Assembly (NCBI GenBank): GCA_004321915.1 | Contig: SCQE01000006.1 | Coordinates: 1-45,309 of the forward strand | Direction of reading: 5' to 3' | Length of the DNA: 45,309 nucleotides | Source of the DNA: Nitrospirota bacterium | Lineage (GTDB): Bacteria > Nitrospirota > Thermodesulfovibrionia > Thermodesulfovibrionales > Dissulfurispiraceae | In this document: one piece after another, positions 37,269 to 45,296 of the stretch | How positions within the stretch are numbered: the stretch's first letter is position 1 | Layout of the letters: each line of letters starts with the position of its first letter | Notes under the pieces: model-generated | Seen by the model: only the letters and a program-made list of their open reading frames with translations | The model's database searches: none | Told to the model about the DNA's origin: nothing | Translations under genes and position numbers: made by a program

Positions 37269-39761
37269 ATGGCAGAATCCGCTAAAGAAGATAGAGAACT
37301 TGAGATCCCGGACGTTATGCCGGTGCTGCCGGTCAGGGACATAGTAGTATTTCCGTTCATGATACTGCCGCTTTTTGTCGGCAGGGACATGTCCATAAAG
37401 GCGATAGACCATTCGCTGAATACGAACAGGATGGTCTTATTGCTCACGCAGAAGGACATCAGCGTGGAGTCGCCGCAGCCTCAGGACCTTTATTCTATGG
37501 GCACCGTATGCATGATCATGCGTATGCTCAAGCTGCCGGACGGAAGGGTGAAGATACTGGTCCAAGGACTTGCAAAGGCGCGCGCGAAAAAGATAGTTCA
37601 GGACGACCAGTTGTATATGGCCCATATAGAACGGGTGGGAGAGGAAAAGACGGCCGAATCTACGCTCGAAAACGAAGCTATTATAAGGAACGTTAAGGAG
37701 CAGATGGAAAAAGCGGTGTCTCTCGGTAAGACCATACTTCCTGATGTGATGGTGGTAATAGAGAATATCGAGGACCCGGGCAGGCTTGCGGACCTTATAG
37801 CCTCCAACTTGGGAATGAAGACAGACCAGTCTCAGGAAATCCTCGAGATGGCGGACCCGATCGCGAGGCTGAAAAAGATAAGCGAGGTTTTGACGAGAGA
37901 GATACAGCTTCTCTCCATACAGCAGAAGATACAGACCGAAGCGCGCGGCGAGATGGACAAAACCCAGCGCGAGTATTTTCTTAGAGAGCAGCTTAAGGCC
38001 ATACAGCGCGAGCTCGGCGATATAGACGAGAGGGGTGAAGAGATCCGGGAGTTCAAGAAGAAGATAACAGACGCAAAGATGCCCGAGAGGGTGGCGAAAG
38101 AGGCCGAGAAACAGGTGCGCCGGCTTGAGAAGATGCACCCTGACAGCGCGGAATCAGGCACGATAAGGACTTATCTCGAATGGCTTACGGAACTGCCGTG
38201 GTCCAAGGCTACAAAAGACCAGCTCGAAATAAAGACCGCAGAGACGGTCTTGAACGAAGACCACTACGACCTCGAAAAGGTCAAAGAAAGAATACTCGAA
38301 TACTTGAGCGTAAGAAAGCTCAAGGAAAAGATGAAGGGGCCCATACTCTGTTTTATAGGCCCTCCGGGCGTGGGCAAGACTTCTCTTGGACGTTCCATCG
38401 CCCGCTCGCTCGGCCGTGAGTTCGTCAGGATGTCTCTGGGCGGGGTCAGGGACGAGGCCGAGATCAGGGGCCACCGCAGGACTTATGTCGGGGCCCTTCC
38501 GGGAAGGATAATTCAGGGCATAAAGAACGCAGGCACCAACAACCCCGTTTTCATGCTCGACGAGATAGACAAGATAGGAAGCGATTTCAGGGGAGACCCT
38601 TCGTCCGCCTTGCTCGAAGTGCTGGACCCCGAACAGAACAACTCGTTTATGGACCATTACCTTGCCGTGCCTTTCGACCTTTCTAATGTGATGTTCATAA
38701 CGACCGGCAACCTTGCCGACACTATCCCCGGTCCGCTTAAAGACAGGATGGAGATACTCTATCTCTCGGGCTATACCGAAGAGGAGAAGCTAGAAATCGC
38801 CAAAAAATATCTGCTGCCGAAACAGCTCGAAGAGCACGGCATAACCAAAAAGATACTCGATATAAAAGATTCTGCCGTGCGCATGATGATCTCTCACTAT
38901 ACCCGCGAGGCGGGCGTCAGAAACTTGGAGCGCGAGATAGCGAACCTCTGCCGCAAGATTGCCAAGCAGGTCGCTGAAAACAAGGCGAAGAAGTTTATCG
39001 TTACGAATGAGAATCTTCAGAAATACTTGGGCGTGCAGAAGTTCCTGCCGGAAGAGGAGATGAAGAAAAACGAGGTCGGAGTTTCCACCGGACTCGCTTG
39101 GACCGAGGCGGGCGGAGATGTCATTTATGTGGAAGCTACGACGATGAAGGGCAAGGGGAGCCTCACCCTTACCGGACAGCTCGGCGAAGTAATGAAAGAG
39201 TCGGCGCAGGCCGCTTTGAGCTATGTGCGCTCAAGGGGCAGCGAGCTCGATATTGCCGAAGATTTGTTTTCGGGTATAGATATGCATATCCACGTCCCTG
39301 CGGGCGCGATACCTAAAGACGGGCCTTCCGCCGGAATTACCATGGCCACCGCGATAGCATCGGCCTTGACAGGCCGGTCGGTCAGGAGGGATGTGGCGAT
39401 GACCGGAGAGGTGACTTTGCGCGGCAGGGTCCTTGCCATCGGAGGGCTTAAAGAAAAAACACTCGCCGCAAAGAGGATGGGTATTAAAACGATAATTGTT
39501 CCGAAGCGGAACAAGAAGGACCTCGACGACCTTCCTGCCTATGTGAAAGAGGGAATGAAATTTATTCTTGCCGATACTATGGACGATGTTCTGAGGGAGG
39601 CCCTTTCCGTCAGGCCGGTGAGCAAGGTAAAGCCTTCCGGGAAGAGCGAGAAGAAGGGCGGCGGGGCCGCCAAAACCAAGACCCCTTCAAAGAAGGCAAA
39701 GGGCGGTAATGCGGCTAAATCAGGCAGGCGAGCTAACCCTTCTAAAAAAGCTAAAAGATAG
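37269..39761 (+). CDS. lon: Lon ATP-dependent protease with Lys-rich C-terminal tail
   Basis: An 830-residue LonA protease. Order: N-terminal substrate domain (VLPVRDIVVFPFMILPLFVGR), central helical part, AAA+ module with Walker A GPPGVGKTSLGRS (about 363) and Walker B FMLDEIDKIG, then the protease domain with catalytic Ser in KDGPSAGIT (about 688) and Lys in GGLKEKTLAAKRMG. The last about 45 residues are almost only Lys, Ser, Gly, Ala (GKSEKKGGGAAKTKTPSKKA) and are not part of the normal fold. The final 53 nt overlap thiL in another frame. The Shine-Dalgarno is TAAGGAG. Confidence 0.95.
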   Translation: MAESAKEDRELEIPDVMPVLPVRDIVVFPFMILPLFVGRDMSIKAIDHSLNTNRMVLLLTQKDISVESPQPQDLYSMGTVCMIMRMLKLPDGRVKILVQGLAKARAKKIVQDDQLYMAHIERVGEEKTAESTLENEAIIRNVKEQMEKAVSLGKTILPDVMVVIENIEDPGRLADLIASNLGMKTDQSQEILEMADPIARLKKISEVLTREIQLLSIQQKIQTEARGEMDKTQREYFLREQLKAIQRELGDIDERGEEIREFKKKITDAKMPERVAKEAEKQVRRLEKMHPDSAESGTIRTYLEWLTELPWSKATKDQLEIKTAETVLNEDHYDLEKVKERILEYLSVRKLKEKMKGPILCFIGPPGVGKTSLGRSIARSLGREFVRMSLGGVRDEAEIRGHRRTYVGALPGRIIQGIKNAGTNNPVFMLDEIDKIGSDFRGDPSSALLEVLDPEQNNSFMDHYLAVPFDLSNVMFITTGNLADTIPGPLKDRMEILYLSGYTEEEKLEIAKKYLLPKQLEEHGITKKILDIKDSAVRMMISHYTREAGVRNLEREIANLCRKIAKQVAENKAKKFIVTNENLQKYLGVQKFLPEEEMKKNEVGVSTGLAWTEAGGDVIYVEATTMKGKGSLTLTGQLGEVMKESAQAALSYVRSRGSELDIAEDLFSGIDMHIHVPAGAIPKDGPSAGITMATAIASALTGRSVRRDVAMTGEVTLRGRVLAIGGLKEKTLAAKRMGIKTIIVPKRNKKDLDDLPAYVKEGMKFILADTMDDVLREALSVRPVSKVKPSGKSEKKGGGAAKTKTPSKKAKGGNAAKSGRRANPSKKAKR

Positions 39762-40761
39762 CTTCCGTTCTGCGGACAGCGGCGTCATCATAGGCATCGG
39801 CGATGACGCCGCCGTTATAGCGCCGCAAAACCGACAACTGCTCGTAACTACCGATATGATGAACGAGGGTGTCCATTTCGACCTCGGCTTCACATCGGCC
39901 TTTCAACTCGGCTTCAAACTGGTATCCGTAAATGTCAGCGACATCTTTGCTATGGGCGGAGTTCCGAAATATCTCTTTCTTGACATCTCGATGAAGGAGA
40001 CGGGCACCACCGAATTCTTCGACGAGTTATACGAAGGCATTGCCAACGCCATGAAGATTTACGGCCTGTCCCTGCTCGGCGGGGACCTGACCGGAACAAT
40101 GAACGACATGGCGCTTTCGGCCACCGTGATCGGCACGACAGAAAAAGCGGTGCTCCGCAAAGGCGCATCGGTCGGGGACAAAATATACGTTACCGGCACC
40201 CTCGGCGACTCTGCTTGCGGCTTGGAACTGCTGAAGAAAATGAGACCCGAATACAAAGAACATGTCCGTGCCTTGAGGTCCGATGTCTCGAAAAAACTTA
40301 ACGGACAATTGTCTTTTGCAAATGGTCCGTCTCATATCACCCTTGACTTTGTTTCAGCCGGACCGCTTATCCGCCGTCATCTCATGCCGCTTGCGCGTGA
40401 GGCCTCATCGATCGCCGGTGTTGCCGCTTCCATGATCGACATAAGCGACGGGCTTTTCATCGACCTTTCGAGGATATGCGACGAAAGCGGCACAGGGGCG
40501 AGGATTTATCTCGATAGACTGCCGCTCTCTGACGGGCTGAAACAGGCGTGCGGAGCGTTAGGGCTCGACGCACTGCGTTTCGCATCATCGGGCGGCGAGG
40601 ATTATGAGCTTCTGTTCACAGCACCGGCAGATGCGGATATGACGGGCATTTGCGCAACATGCATAGGCGAGATCATAGAAAAAGAGCGCATAGCCGTTGA
40701 TGCCTCAGGCAGAGAGGAGGAGTTAAAGGCTGAGGGGTATCAACACTTCGGGGCCGGGTGA
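39709..40761 (+). CDS. thiL: thiamine-monophosphate kinase
   Basis: A 350-residue ThiL, phosphorylating thiamine phosphate to the diphosphate. N-terminal QAGELTLLKKL, then IGIGDDAAVI, TTDMMNEGVHFDL, SVNVSDIFAMGG, GGDLTGT, VTGTLGDSACGLE, and SSGGEDYELLFT show a full AIRS/PurM-type ATP-binding fold with the DD and ND metal motifs. ATG 39709 matches the family N-terminus, so the 53-nt overlap with lon is real at the sequence level. Confidence 0.93.
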   Translation: MRLNQAGELTLLKKLKDSFRSADSGVIIGIGDDAAVIAPQNRQLLVTTDMMNEGVHFDLGFTSAFQLGFKLVSVNVSDIFAMGGVPKYLFLDISMKETGTTEFFDELYEGIANAMKIYGLSLLGGDLTGTMNDMALSATVIGTTEKAVLRKGASVGDKIYVTGTLGDSACGLELLKKMRPEYKEHVRALRSDVSKKLNGQLSFANGPSHITLDFVSAGPLIRRHLMPLAREASSIAGVAASMIDISDGLFIDLSRICDESGTGARIYLDRLPLSDGLKQACGALGLDALRFASSGGEDYELLFTAPADADMTGICATCIGEIIEKERIAVDASGREEELKAEGYQHFGAG

Positions 40762-40784
40762 CACTGCGGAAGAATTTGTTTTAA

Positions 40785-40814
40785 TTGACGCTTTAACTCC
40801 GATAATGCTATTCT
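40785..40814 (+). promoter_or_regulatory. candidate promoter of cspA
   Basis: TTGACG (40785-40790), 18-bp spacer, TATTCT (40809-40814). A transcript from here would start near 40822 and carry an about 110-nt leader before cspA. Confidence 0.45.
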
Positions 40815-40846
40815 AAATATAGAGTTTCGGAGGTTTTTGGACTGTT

Positions 40847-40882
40847 AAGGCCGCAAAGACTTTTAGCTTTGGGGCCTTTTTT
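40847..40882 (+). terminator. terminator-like hairpin in the thiL-cspA gap
   Basis: AAGGCC-G-CAAAG (40847-40858) pairs with CTTTG-G-GGCCTT (40867-40878) around an 8-nt loop, followed by T's (40877-40882). It may end the lon-thiL transcript, or attenuate a cspA transcript started at 40822. Confidence 0.65.
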
Positions 40883-40933
40883 ATTGTAGTGACGGGTTCT
40901 GTAACTCAATTTGTAAGCAAGGAGGTAAAAGAA

Positions 40934-41134
40934 ATGGCTAATGGAAAAGTGAAGTGGTTCAACGAATCCAAGGGTTTCGGTTTTATCACAAGTGAAGACG
41001 GCAGCGATGCTTTTGTACACTATTCTTCCATCCAAGGCAACGGGTTTAAATCCCTTGTCGAGGGTGACTCGGTCAGCTTTGATACTGAAAGGGGTCCTAA
41101 GGGTCCCAAGGCTATCAACGTGGTAAAACTGTAA
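40934..41134 (+). CDS. cold-shock protein (CSD family)
   Basis: A 66-residue single cold-shock domain with RNP1-type KGFGFIT and RNP2-type DAFVHYS; binds single-stranded nucleic acids as an RNA chaperone. N-terminus [17 protein letters not shown] is conserved. ATG 40934 follows AAGGAGG with 8 nt spacing; the longer upstream frame is rejected. Closed by a clear terminator 16 nt after the stop. Confidence 0.96.
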   Translation: MANGKVKWFNESKGFGFITSEDGSDAFVHYSSIQGNGFKSLVEGDSVSFDTERGPKGPKAINVVKL

Positions 41135-41149
41135 AAAAAACTATGAAGT

Positions 41150-41185
41150 CCCTCTTGTCGTCGAGGCAAGGGGGATTTTTATTTT
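41150..41185 (+). terminator. intrinsic terminator after the cold-shock gene
   Basis: CCCTCTTG (41150-41157) pairs with CAAGGGGG (41167-41174, one G-T pair), 9-nt loop, followed by ATTTTTATTTT. Confidence 0.8.
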
Positions 41186-41197
41186 GGGGAGGAGCAG

Positions 41198-41593
41198 ATG
41201 ACGAACAACAAGAATTATGCCTTGAGGATGGAACTGAAAAAACAGAACATTGCCGTTGCGGGCCTTGTTTCGGAACGCTTTCCCACGGTCTCAAAAATGG
41301 TGATCAAAATGACGTACTACCAGAAAAGGGCCAACCCCGTTCTTATGACCCGCACCCTTAATGTGCTCCCCACCTCATACGCCTATTTCAAGATGGACTG
41401 CATGATAAAAGAGTGTGCCGGAGGCGGTTTCGATCTTACCCCCGTGATCTCTAATATGGTCAAGTCACGCATGAAGGTAAAAAAAAGCTCTATCTCATGT
41501 CACGGCAATATAGATTCTCACCCGTCGGAACATGCAAGCATAGAGTATGAGACCTTGATTCATTATAAAAAAAGCCTGAAGAATAATCAGTAA
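41198..41593 (+). CDS. hypothetical protein
   Basis: A 131-residue basic protein (many Lys, Met and Tyr), no signal peptide. Possible motif: DCMIKECAGGGFDLTPVISNMVKSR with two Cys, and a third in SSISCHGN. Good Shine-Dalgarno (GGAGGAG) before ATG 41198, right after the cold-shock terminator. No family recognised; could be a regulator-like or nucleic-acid-binding protein given its charge (inference). Confidence 0.6.
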   Translation: MTNNKNYALRMELKKQNIAVAGLVSERFPTVSKMVIKMTYYQKRANPVLMTRTLNVLPTSYAYFKMDCMIKECAGGGFDLTPVISNMVKSRMKVKKSSISCHGNIDSHPSEHASIEYETLIHYKKSLKNNQ

Positions 41594-41646
41594 ACAGGCA
41601 AGAATAAATTCTTTCGCTCTTGATTCTTTAATGAGGCATCGACAGT

Positions 41647-42075
41647 TTGGGGCTTAGGGACAAATTAAGGGAAATCGTAAGGATCAAAGAATCCCCCCGA
41701 AGAATCGCGCTTGCCTTCGCGGTCGGAGTATTCTTGGGCATGTCTCCGTTTTTGGGCTTGCATACCGTTATGGGCATTGCGGCCGCCTATGCATTCAGGT
41801 TCAATAAATTCGTTACTATGGTCGGAGTTTATGTGACAAACCCGTGGACTATCGTGCCTATCTACACTTTTTCGACATGGTTCGGCGCAAAACTGATGGG
41901 CATGGAGCAGGTAATCCCTGATATAGACTGGAACAATCTGACACTCTCTTCATTCTTTTCGGAAATGCGGCATCTGCTGTGGCCTTATCTGTTAGGCACC
42001 ACTCTCATCAGTATTATCTCGGCGGTTGCAGGCTACTTCGTCATTTACTATGCAGTCGTAAAAGGCAGGGAATAG
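41647..42075 (+). CDS. DUF2062 family membrane protein
   Basis: A 142-residue integral membrane protein of the DUF2062 family: RIALAFAVGVFLGMSPFLGLHTVM, then KFVTMVGVYVTNPWTIVPIYTFSTWFG, the conserved NPWT core, and a final hydrophobic segment. Three transmembrane segments are likely. Function unknown, sometimes near glycosyltransferases. The start is TTG 41647 because in-frame ATGs are absent upstream; GAGG lies about 12 nt before it. Confidence 0.8.
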   Translation: MGLRDKLREIVRIKESPRRIALAFAVGVFLGMSPFLGLHTVMGIAAAYAFRFNKFVTMVGVYVTNPWTIVPIYTFSTWFGAKLMGMEQVIPDIDWNNLTLSSFFSEMRHLLWPYLLGTTLISIISAVAGYFVIYYAVVKGRE

Positions 42076-42078
42076 TGC

Positions 42079-42363
42079 TTATTTGTCTCTCGGCCACTTT
42101 CTTGCAGCGTGAAGCACCCGTAATATTTCGATCCGATTGTTTTTCATTCTGTAAGGGATGATATACGGCAGCGGGGCAAGGACAAGCTCCCGTGTTCCTT
42201 CAACCCTTCCCGGTCGGCCGATGTCTGTGTGTTCGGCAAGCCTGTCAACGCTCGATTTGATTAAGGCTGCAACTTTGTTTGCGGTTTGTGGTTTGTCGGC
42301 TGCAATGTATTTTCTGATTTCGATTAAATCCTGAACAGCGTCATCCAGCCATACTATGCGCAC
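42079..42363 (-). CDS. ParE/RelE-type toxin
   Basis: A 94-residue RelE/ParE-fold protein: WLDDAVQDLIEIRKYIAADKPQTANKVA, TDIGRPGRVEGTRELVLAPLPYIIPYRM, IEILRVLHAARKWP. The C-terminal RVLHAARKWP is typical of ParE-like toxins that target gyrase. Overlaps its antitoxin gene by 10 nt. Confidence 0.88.
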   Translation of the reverse strand: MRIVWLDDAVQDLIEIRKYIAADKPQTANKVAALIKSSVDRLAEHTDIGRPGRVEGTRELVLAPLPYIIPYRMKNNRIEILRVLHAARKWPRDK

Positions 42364-42623
42364 TGCGGCGGTTCCTTCTCATTCTCTGTGCCCCATGTTT
42401 CAAGCCATGCCGAAACATCCTCGTGGACCGCAAACTTTGCGTCATGCCTGTCGGCTTTGTCCACAGCTTTTTTGATCGCATTCACCTGCCATTCGTTCGC
42501 TTCAAGATAATCCTGAATGGCGCGTGATACAAGATATGATTTTGTTCGCGCTACCGAACCCGCAAGACGGTCAAGCCTCTCTTTTGTCTGTTCATCCAAT
42601 CTTATTGTTAATGTTGTGCTCAT
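42354..42623 (-). CDS. ribbon-helix-helix antitoxin
   Basis: An 89-residue CopG/ParD-type protein: STTLTIRLDEQTKERLDRLA, then ARTKSYLVSRAIQDYLEANEWQVNAI, with a ribbon-helix-helix DNA-binding N-terminus and an acidic C-terminus. ATG 42623 has GGAGG 8 nt upstream; a further in-frame ATG lies 3 codons upstream (42632). It is directly upstream of the ParE-type gene. Confidence 0.87.
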   Translation of the reverse strand: MSTTLTIRLDEQTKERLDRLAGSVARTKSYLVSRAIQDYLEANEWQVNAIKKAVDKADRHDAKFAVHEDVSAWLETWGTENEKEPPQCA

Positions 42624-42640
42624 GTCCGTCACCTCCGTAA

Positions 42641-42660
42641 CACATTATAACACATTATAA
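42641..42660 (-). promoter_or_regulatory. tandem 10-bp repeat operator/promoter of the ParE pair
   Basis: Two identical 10-mers (CACATTATAA on the plus strand, 42641-42650 and 42651-42660), each containing a TATAAT -10 on the minus strand. Likely antitoxin binding sites overlapping the promoter; no strong -35 was found. Confidence 0.55.
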
Positions 42661-42661
42661 G

Positions 42662-42920
42662 ACAGGCAAAAAAATGGATAGATGCCAATTATGGGGCGCA
42701 GGCCAACAGCCCTCCATTATTCGCGATTAGTCCGTGGCTTCAATCCTTAAAGTTTTCTGATAATTTCTCTTGCAGCTTCAATTGCAGGTTAGCGGGCAGG
42801 GCGTTACCTGCCCCTCGGATAACCCAGACGCTCATTGCTGAAAAGCAGTTGGACCGCGCCCTTTTCTGTCATGCCCGAAGTTTCCTATCGGGCATCCAGT
42901 TCACGCCGCCCTCCTCGTTT
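42662..42920. other. intergenic region
   Basis: About 260 bp between the ribbon-helix-helix antitoxin and the DEAD-box gene. It contains a GGGCAGG...CCTGCCC hairpin near 42798-42817 and the palindromic repeat at 42867-42899. No gene supported. Confidence 0.45.
42867..42899. repeat. short palindromic dispersed repeat (TGTCAT...ATCCAG type)
   Basis: TGTC-ATGCCCGA (to 42878), 9-nt loop, TCGGGCAT (42888-42895), CCAG. It has the same outer signature and stem character as the element at 45223-45293. It could double as a terminator of the DEAD-box gene. Confidence 0.6.
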
Positions 42921-44183
42921 CTATTTTCGCTTGGTTCTGTCAGGTCGGCGGCGTTTTTCTGTGCCTTGTTTGTGGGGCTGCTTAGAAGATGCAGAGAAAG
43001 GTTTTTTTCTATACGATTTTGACGCGGGTTGTTTGTAGTCTGTGACGATGAGCGAATCATCCATCGGCACTACTGGGATCTTTTCTTTTATGTACTTTTC
43101 TATGTCATCAAGAGAATAGACATAATCTTCGCACGCAAAACTTATCGCCTTGCCCTCTGCGCCCGCCCTCGCGGTTCTTCCGATGCGGTGAACGTAATCC
43201 TCGCTGTCTTGCGGCAGGTCATAATTGATGACATGGGTAACGCCGTCTATATGCAGCCCTCTGCTTGCAACATCCGAAGCCACGAGCACCGGCAGTTCGC
43301 CGTTTTTAAATCGGTCCAAAATATTCAGCCGCTCTTTTTGTGATATGTCGCCTGTTATTACGGCGACTTTGATGTTGTTGGCTTTTAGTAACCTTTCCAG
43401 CTTATCGGCAGTGACCTTCATGTTCACAAAGATCAGTATGCGGCCTTCCTGCTCGCGCCGCAGAATACCGAGCAGCAGCCCCTGTTTCTCGGAATTGCCG
43501 ACATGATAAAGCGCCTGCTCTATCTTGTTCACGGTAATCTGCTCCGGCGTAACCGAAATCTTTTCGGGCAGATTCATGTGCTCGTAGCAAAGCTCCATTA
43601 CCCGATAAGATAGCGTTGCCGAAAAGAGCATGGATTGGCGTTTTAGGTAAGGCGGCATCCTGCGCAGAAGAAAGCGGATGTCCTTGATGAAACCCAAATC
43701 GAACATGCGGTCCGCCTCGTCAATAACGAGGAAGTCGGTCTTCTTCAGGTTGTACACCCCCTGCTTCAGATAATCTATAAGTCGGCCGGGCGTGCCTATT
43801 ATCATGTCAACGCCCTGCTGGAGCGCGTTTCGCTGTTTGTTGTAGTCCATGCCTCCGAATACAGGGACTATCTTAAAGTTTGTGAACTGCCCGATGATTG
43901 AGGCCTCGGAATGTATTTGCGCCACAAGTTCTCGTGTGGGGGCTATAACAAGCGCACGGGGCGAATGTCCTTGCTTTATGGTTTGCTGCGCTAACATGCG
44001 CGAGAATACCGCTATAAGGAATGCTGCGGTCTTTCCGGTGCCTGTCTGCGACTGCGCTGCTATGTCCTTTCCGCTTAACGCATCCGGCAGTGTTGCGGCC
44101 TGAACAGGTGTGCAGTACACAAAACCTGCCGCTTTAATGCCTTGCTGGATCGGTTCGGGAATTTTCAGGTCTTCAAAAAGCAC
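42921..44183 (-). CDS. DEAD-box RNA helicase (RhlB-like)
   Basis: A 420-residue ATP-dependent RNA helicase. Motifs: Q-motif region, QTGTGKT (about 45, motif I), PTRELVAQ (Ia), TPGRL (Ib), DEADRMF (II), SATL (III), IFVN (IV), ASDVASRGLHIDGV (V), HRIGRTARAG (VI). The about 65-residue C-terminal tail is basic (ends KRRRPDRTKRK), as in RhlB/RhlE-type proteins that bind RNA or RNase E. The start is GTG 44181-44183 overlapping the greB stop (TAGTG), so the two genes are translationally coupled. Confidence 0.93.
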   Translation of the reverse strand: MLFEDLKIPEPIQQGIKAAGFVYCTPVQAATLPDALSGKDIAAQSQTGTGKTAAFLIAVFSRMLAQQTIKQGHSPRALVIAPTRELVAQIHSEASIIGQFTNFKIVPVFGGMDYNKQRNALQQGVDMIIGTPGRLIDYLKQGVYNLKKTDFLVIDEADRMFDLGFIKDIRFLLRRMPPYLKRQSMLFSATLSYRVMELCYEHMNLPEKISVTPEQITVNKIEQALYHVGNSEKQGLLLGILRREQEGRILIFVNMKVTADKLERLLKANNIKVAVITGDISQKERLNILDRFKNGELPVLVASDVASRGLHIDGVTHVINYDLPQDSEDYVHRIGRTARAGAEGKAISFACEDYVYSLDDIEKYIKEKIPVVPMDDSLIVTDYKQPASKSYRKKPFSASSKQPHKQGTEKRRRPDRTKRK

Positions 44184-44680
44184 TAACTATTATACCTTAT
44201 TGCGGTTATAATGAAAGAGCTTGTGCCGTTGGGCCTGTTAACAACAACCTCGTCCCCCTCGGTTTTGCGCATTAAAGCCTTCGCCATCGGCGAATCGATA
44301 CTTATGAAACCTTTGTCAGGATCGAACTCGTCAGGCCCGACAATGCGATAACAATAAGTATTGCCCTCGATATCTTCTAGATCGACCCATGCGCCGAAGA
44401 ATATCTTTGAAGTGTCGTCCGGCGTCCTGTCCACAATGATCAACTCGCTCAATCTCTTTCTTAAAAAGCGGACGCGGGAGTCGATCTGTCTTAACTGCTT
44501 TTTTCCGTAGATATACTCCGCGTTTTCGGAGCGGTCGCCCATTGCGGCCGCCTCGGCAACCGCCTGAGTGACCTGCGGGCGTTTTACCTTCCAGAGATAC
44601 GACAGTTCCTCGCGCAGACGTTTTTGTCCTTCAGGGGTGATGTATGACGAGCAGCTTGTTTTTGCAGTAGAAGGTTTCAT
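44183..44680 (-). CDS. greB: transcript cleavage factor GreB
   Basis: A 165-residue Gre factor. SSYITPEGQKRLREELSYLW and the GDRSENAEYIYGKKQLRQID coiled-coil tip (acidic residues of MGDRSENAEY, about 48) are typical, and FFGAWVDLEDIEG, ISIDSPMAKALMRK belong to the GreB C-terminal domain; the YLW and FFGAWV wording fits GreB better than GreA. It reactivates backtracked RNA polymerase. No good Shine-Dalgarno is seen before ATG 44680; a weak TATAAT lies about 40 bp upstream. Coupled to the helicase gene. Confidence 0.92.
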   Translation of the reverse strand: MKPSTAKTSCSSYITPEGQKRLREELSYLWKVKRPQVTQAVAEAAAMGDRSENAEYIYGKKQLRQIDSRVRFLRKRLSELIIVDRTPDDTSKIFFGAWVDLEDIEGNTYCYRIVGPDEFDPDKGFISIDSPMAKALMRKTEGDEVVVNRPNGTSSFIITAIRYNS

Positions 44681-44854
44681 TTTTTATTTGTTTTTCTGAA
44701 ATGTTTGTGACTCCATTTAATTATAAGACATTAAGAGATGTAAAAGGATACAAACTAGGAAGTTTTGTTTTGTATCTGAAACGGAGTCCTGCCTTACAAC
44801 GCTGTATTTGTGATATAATTTTTTAAAGAGGATTTAACGGAGGCTTGTGCGGCG

Positions 44855-45070
44855 ATGTTCGAGAGAATCACATTTACACCACAAATTATGGGCGGCAGGG
44901 CATGCATAAGGGGAATGCGTATTCCAGTATCTGTTATTGTAGGACAGATAGCCCACGGCGCCACGGTTAACGAGATACTTCAGGACTATCCCGATCTTAC
45001 CCGCGATGATGTTATGGAATCGCTCGAATATGCCGCGTGGTTAACGCAAGAAGAAGTGCACGCAGTCTAA
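44855..45070 (+). CDS. DUF433 putative antitoxin
   Basis: A 71-residue DUF433 protein: RITFTPQIMGGRACIRGMRIPVSVIVGQIAHG, EILQDYPDLTRDDVMESLEYAAWL. ATG 44855 has CGGAGG 11 nt upstream and a TATAAT -10 near 44815. Its expected DUF5615 partner follows but is truncated, so this copy is an orphan antitoxin or a decaying pair. Confidence 0.88.
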   Translation: MFERITFTPQIMGGRACIRGMRIPVSVIVGQIAHGATVNEILQDYPDLTRDDVMESLEYAAWLTQEEVHAV

Positions 45071-45074
45071 AATA

Positions 45075-45203
45075 ATGCGTTTTCTTGCCGATATGGGCGT
45101 ATCTATGAGAATCGTCCATTGGCTTCGTTCAAATAATCACGACGTCGTACATCTTAGAGAACAGGATCTTCACAAACTTCCTGATGCAGATACTAAGAAC
45201 TAA
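45075..45203 (+). pseudogene. truncated DUF5615 PIN-like toxin
   Basis: A 42-codon frame encodes MRFLADMGVSMRIVHWLR...DVVHLREQDL, the N-terminal third of a DUF5615 protein, then ends DADTKN at a TAA. The expected continuation (FTHD-type motif, about 70 more residues) is missing, and a dispersed palindromic repeat begins 20 bp later. It starts 4 bp after the DUF433 stop, the usual spacing. Confidence 0.7.
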
Positions 45204-45222
45204 CATGACAAAGCCTCATATC

Positions 45223-45296
45223 TGTCATCCTCGGGCTTGACCCGGGGATCCAGTATTTTCAAGATATTTCTGGATTCCCGCCTTCGCGGGAATGAG
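45223..45296. repeat. composite palindromic repeat (dRS3-like)
   Basis: Two hairpins with signature TGTCAT...GGATCCAG (45223-45253) and CTGGATTCCCGCC...GGGAATGA (45270-45296). The second core ATTCCC-N8-GGGAAT (45274-45293) equals the consensus given for the neisserial dRS3 repeat. A MITE-like or REP-like dispersed repeat, incomplete at the window edge is possible. A shorter relative is at 42867-42899. Confidence 0.75.

Noticed and set aside
40808-41035. 75-residue minus-strand frame over the cspA leader
   Set aside because: Antisense to a clear cold-shock gene and its leader hairpin.
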